The notes under the pieces are model-generated. The model searched no databases, was not told where the DNA came from, and saw only the letters and a list, made by a program, of their open reading frames with translations. This document shows positions 62,775 through 64,000 of a DNA stretch of 64,000 nucleotides, in pieces; the stretch's first letter is position 1, and each line of letters starts with the position of its first letter. Origin of the DNA: Fen-1359 sp963710355 (GTDB taxonomy: Bacteria > Planctomycetota > Phycisphaerae > Sedimentisphaerales > Anaerobacaceae); the NCBI GenBank assembly GCA_963710355.1, contig CAVPZU010000001.1, positions 558,001 through 622,000 of the forward strand, given 5' to 3'. Position numbers and translations under genes: made by a program.

Positions 62775-64000
62775 ATTTCAGTCTTGCCCTCCACCGGCAC
62801 CGCCAGTGTCCCCATTGCCTTTTGCAAATCCAGTTTGGCGATATTGTGTGTATAAATAGACTGATAGTAATTCACCTTCGCCTGCGTAAGGGCCGACTGC
62901 GCATCTATCATTTCAACCTGCGTATTCGTCCCTTCCCGATAACCAACCTCTGCAAGTCTCAAGCCCTCTTTTGCCCTCGTAAGATTGAGCTTCTGGGAAT
63001 CGACAAATTCCGCCGCATTCTCGATGCTCAGCATCGCCTTATTCAGCTCAAAAACGGCTGTCTCCTCGCTGTCAATCAAATCTATCTGCGTCTGCTTGAG
63101 CCTCGCCTTTTGTGCTATCACTTCGCCTTCACGAGCAAAACCGTCAAACACCGGCAACGTTATCGAACCCCCCGCCGACCAGATATTGCCCCAGTCAATA
63201 AGCATTGGGTTGTGCGGGTCGGGCTTGGCCCTCGATGTCTCAAAGAAACCTGCAACCACGGGAAAATATCTGCTTTTCGAAATTGTCAGCATCTCGTTGG
63301 CGTATTTTATGCCAAATTCCCTGCTGAACAAATCAGGCCTGTTCCGAAACGCCAGTCTGCACAGCCTCATCTCTGGTAATATCGGTCGGCTGATAAATAA
63401 ATTCCTCCGAAATCAAAACATCGCTGTCCTGCGAAACGCCCATAGTCTTCAATAAATTTGTCTTTGAAATATTTATGGCATTCTTGTTCTTTATTAAATC
63501 CGCCTCAAAATTCGACAACTCCACTTCTGCTCGCAGAACATCAAAATCCGACGCAACTCCCTGTTCTCTCTTTTGCTTTACGTTGTCAAGATGAGCCTGT
63601 GATGACCTTACTGCATCGTTGCTTATCTCCAGCAAATGCTGATTGAGCATCACATCATAATACGCATGCTCAGCCGCATACATAACCTCCTGCGTCGTCG
63701 CACGCACCGTCTGGTCCGTCAAAAGCCGAAACAGCCTAGCGGCGTTCATACTCGCTATTATTGAGCCGCCCGCAAATATCGGCTGCGTCACCCGAAGCTT
63801 CATTGAGTAATTATCCACATCGCCGATAGTAAACGGACCAATCGACATCAACTTGTCTTGCCGCATATAACCCGCTGATACCGCTATCGAAGGCAGCATC
63901 GCAGAATACGAACCCAGCTCCCCGCCCCGGGCAATCTCCCTGTCCTGCGCTACCCGCTGCAATGTCTTGTTATTCACCAGCGTAAGCTTTATACAGTCCC
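62765..64000 (-). CDS. TolC-family outer membrane efflux protein, 5' end outside window (one frame break)
   Basis: The visible part is about 410 residues of a TolC-like channel. Near the right edge DCIKLTLVNNKTLQRVAQDREIARG reads off the window, so the N-terminus is missing. LRVTQPIFAGG, the coiled helices (QAHLDNVKQKREQGVASDFDVLRAEVELSNFEADLIKNKNA) and the second repeat (PVFDGFAREGEVIAQKARLKQ; EGYREGTNTQVEMIDAQSAL-type text) follow. The frame breaks near 63370 (DEAVQ / LAFRNRPDLFS) by one extra base. Three TolC, EmrA and EmrB genes in a row form a complete tripartite efflux pump across both membranes. Confidence 0.85.

Noticed and set aside
62645..63379. 244-residue plus-strand frame
   Set aside because: Covers the TolC-like gene on the minus strand and the spacer; no recognisable protein features.
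1..64000. tRNA or rRNA genes
   Set aside because: No cloverleaf-type sequence with GGTTCGAATCC-like T arms or conserved rRNA stretch was found by eye; short GGTTCGAC words near 12102 and 43344 belong to spacer repeats.

Overview
The window reads as chromosomal DNA of a Planctomycetota bacterium, most likely a Phycisphaerae / Sedimentisphaerales-like lineage. This is an inference from gene content: a secreted protein ending in a dockerin domain, a fused SecDF, a FlgI-like lipoprotein outside any flagellar cluster, a TPR protein carrying two RNA polymerase alpha-CTD modules, and GC-rich palindromes scattered between genes. No rRNA, tRNA, CRISPR array, transposase or prophage was recognised.

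Layout. 0-1.2 kb: the start of pdxB (cut by the window edge) and an AmmeMemoRadiSam radical-SAM gene. 1.6-8.5 kb: a complete F-type ATP synthase operon on the minus strand (atpZ-like, B, E, F, H, A, G, D, C) with a good promoter in front. 8.7-14.3 kb: an M24 aminopeptidase, an iron-sulfur-flavoprotein-like reductase, a lone SIR2-like protein, a divergent Nramp-family transporter and an RRM RNA-binding protein, separated by repeat-rich spacers. 14.6-23.5 kb: FlgI-like/HEAT lipoprotein, smc, a zinc-ribbon membrane protein, a paired inactive/active M16 peptidase and a small unknown gene. 23.5-29.5 kb: a sialate O-acetylesterase and a three-gene signalling operon (REC; HAMP histidine kinase; REC-GGDEF-HD-GYP). 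29.5-34.6 kb (minus): a PTS-type regulatory operon (UPF0104 membrane protein, DUF502, hpf, EIIA-Ntr, HPr, EI). 34.7-41.8 kb: hisI, the dockerin protein, and an accessory islet (transglycosylase-like, membrane-anchored, HEPN-like and two-helix proteins, a secreted esterase). 41.9-48.4 kb: rpmB, an RsuA/RluB-type pseudouridine synthase, a BRCT-like membrane protein, nnrE, surE, an ACT protein and UPF0210. 48.4-59.5 kb: TMTC-like membrane protein, a small membrane protein, TPR/alpha-CTD protein, SpoIID-like protein, tgt, yajC, secDF. 59.6-64 kb: a LysM protein, and on the minus strand an EmrB/EmrA/TolC-type tripartite efflux operon running off the right edge.

Two window-wide properties matter to a reader. 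First, about 19-20 single-base frame breaks interrupt ten otherwise well-conserved genes (smc alone has seven; also secD, spoIID, yajC, the FlgI-like gene, the dockerin gene, a membrane protein and all three efflux genes), while other stretches have none. Sequence error is the leading explanation, and each break is located in the entries. Second, the spacers carry several small repeat families: degenerate 7-bp tandem arrays at seven loci, a GCTTTC-TTGC-GAAAGC palindrome found in two terminators and inside the hisI coding region, two MITE-like elements sharing a core, and inverted GATTACA-like arms. I did not find one clear new multi-gene system. The strongest leads are the palindrome inside hisI, the heptad arrays, the TPR/double alpha-CTD protein and the membrane-anchored BRCT-like protein.
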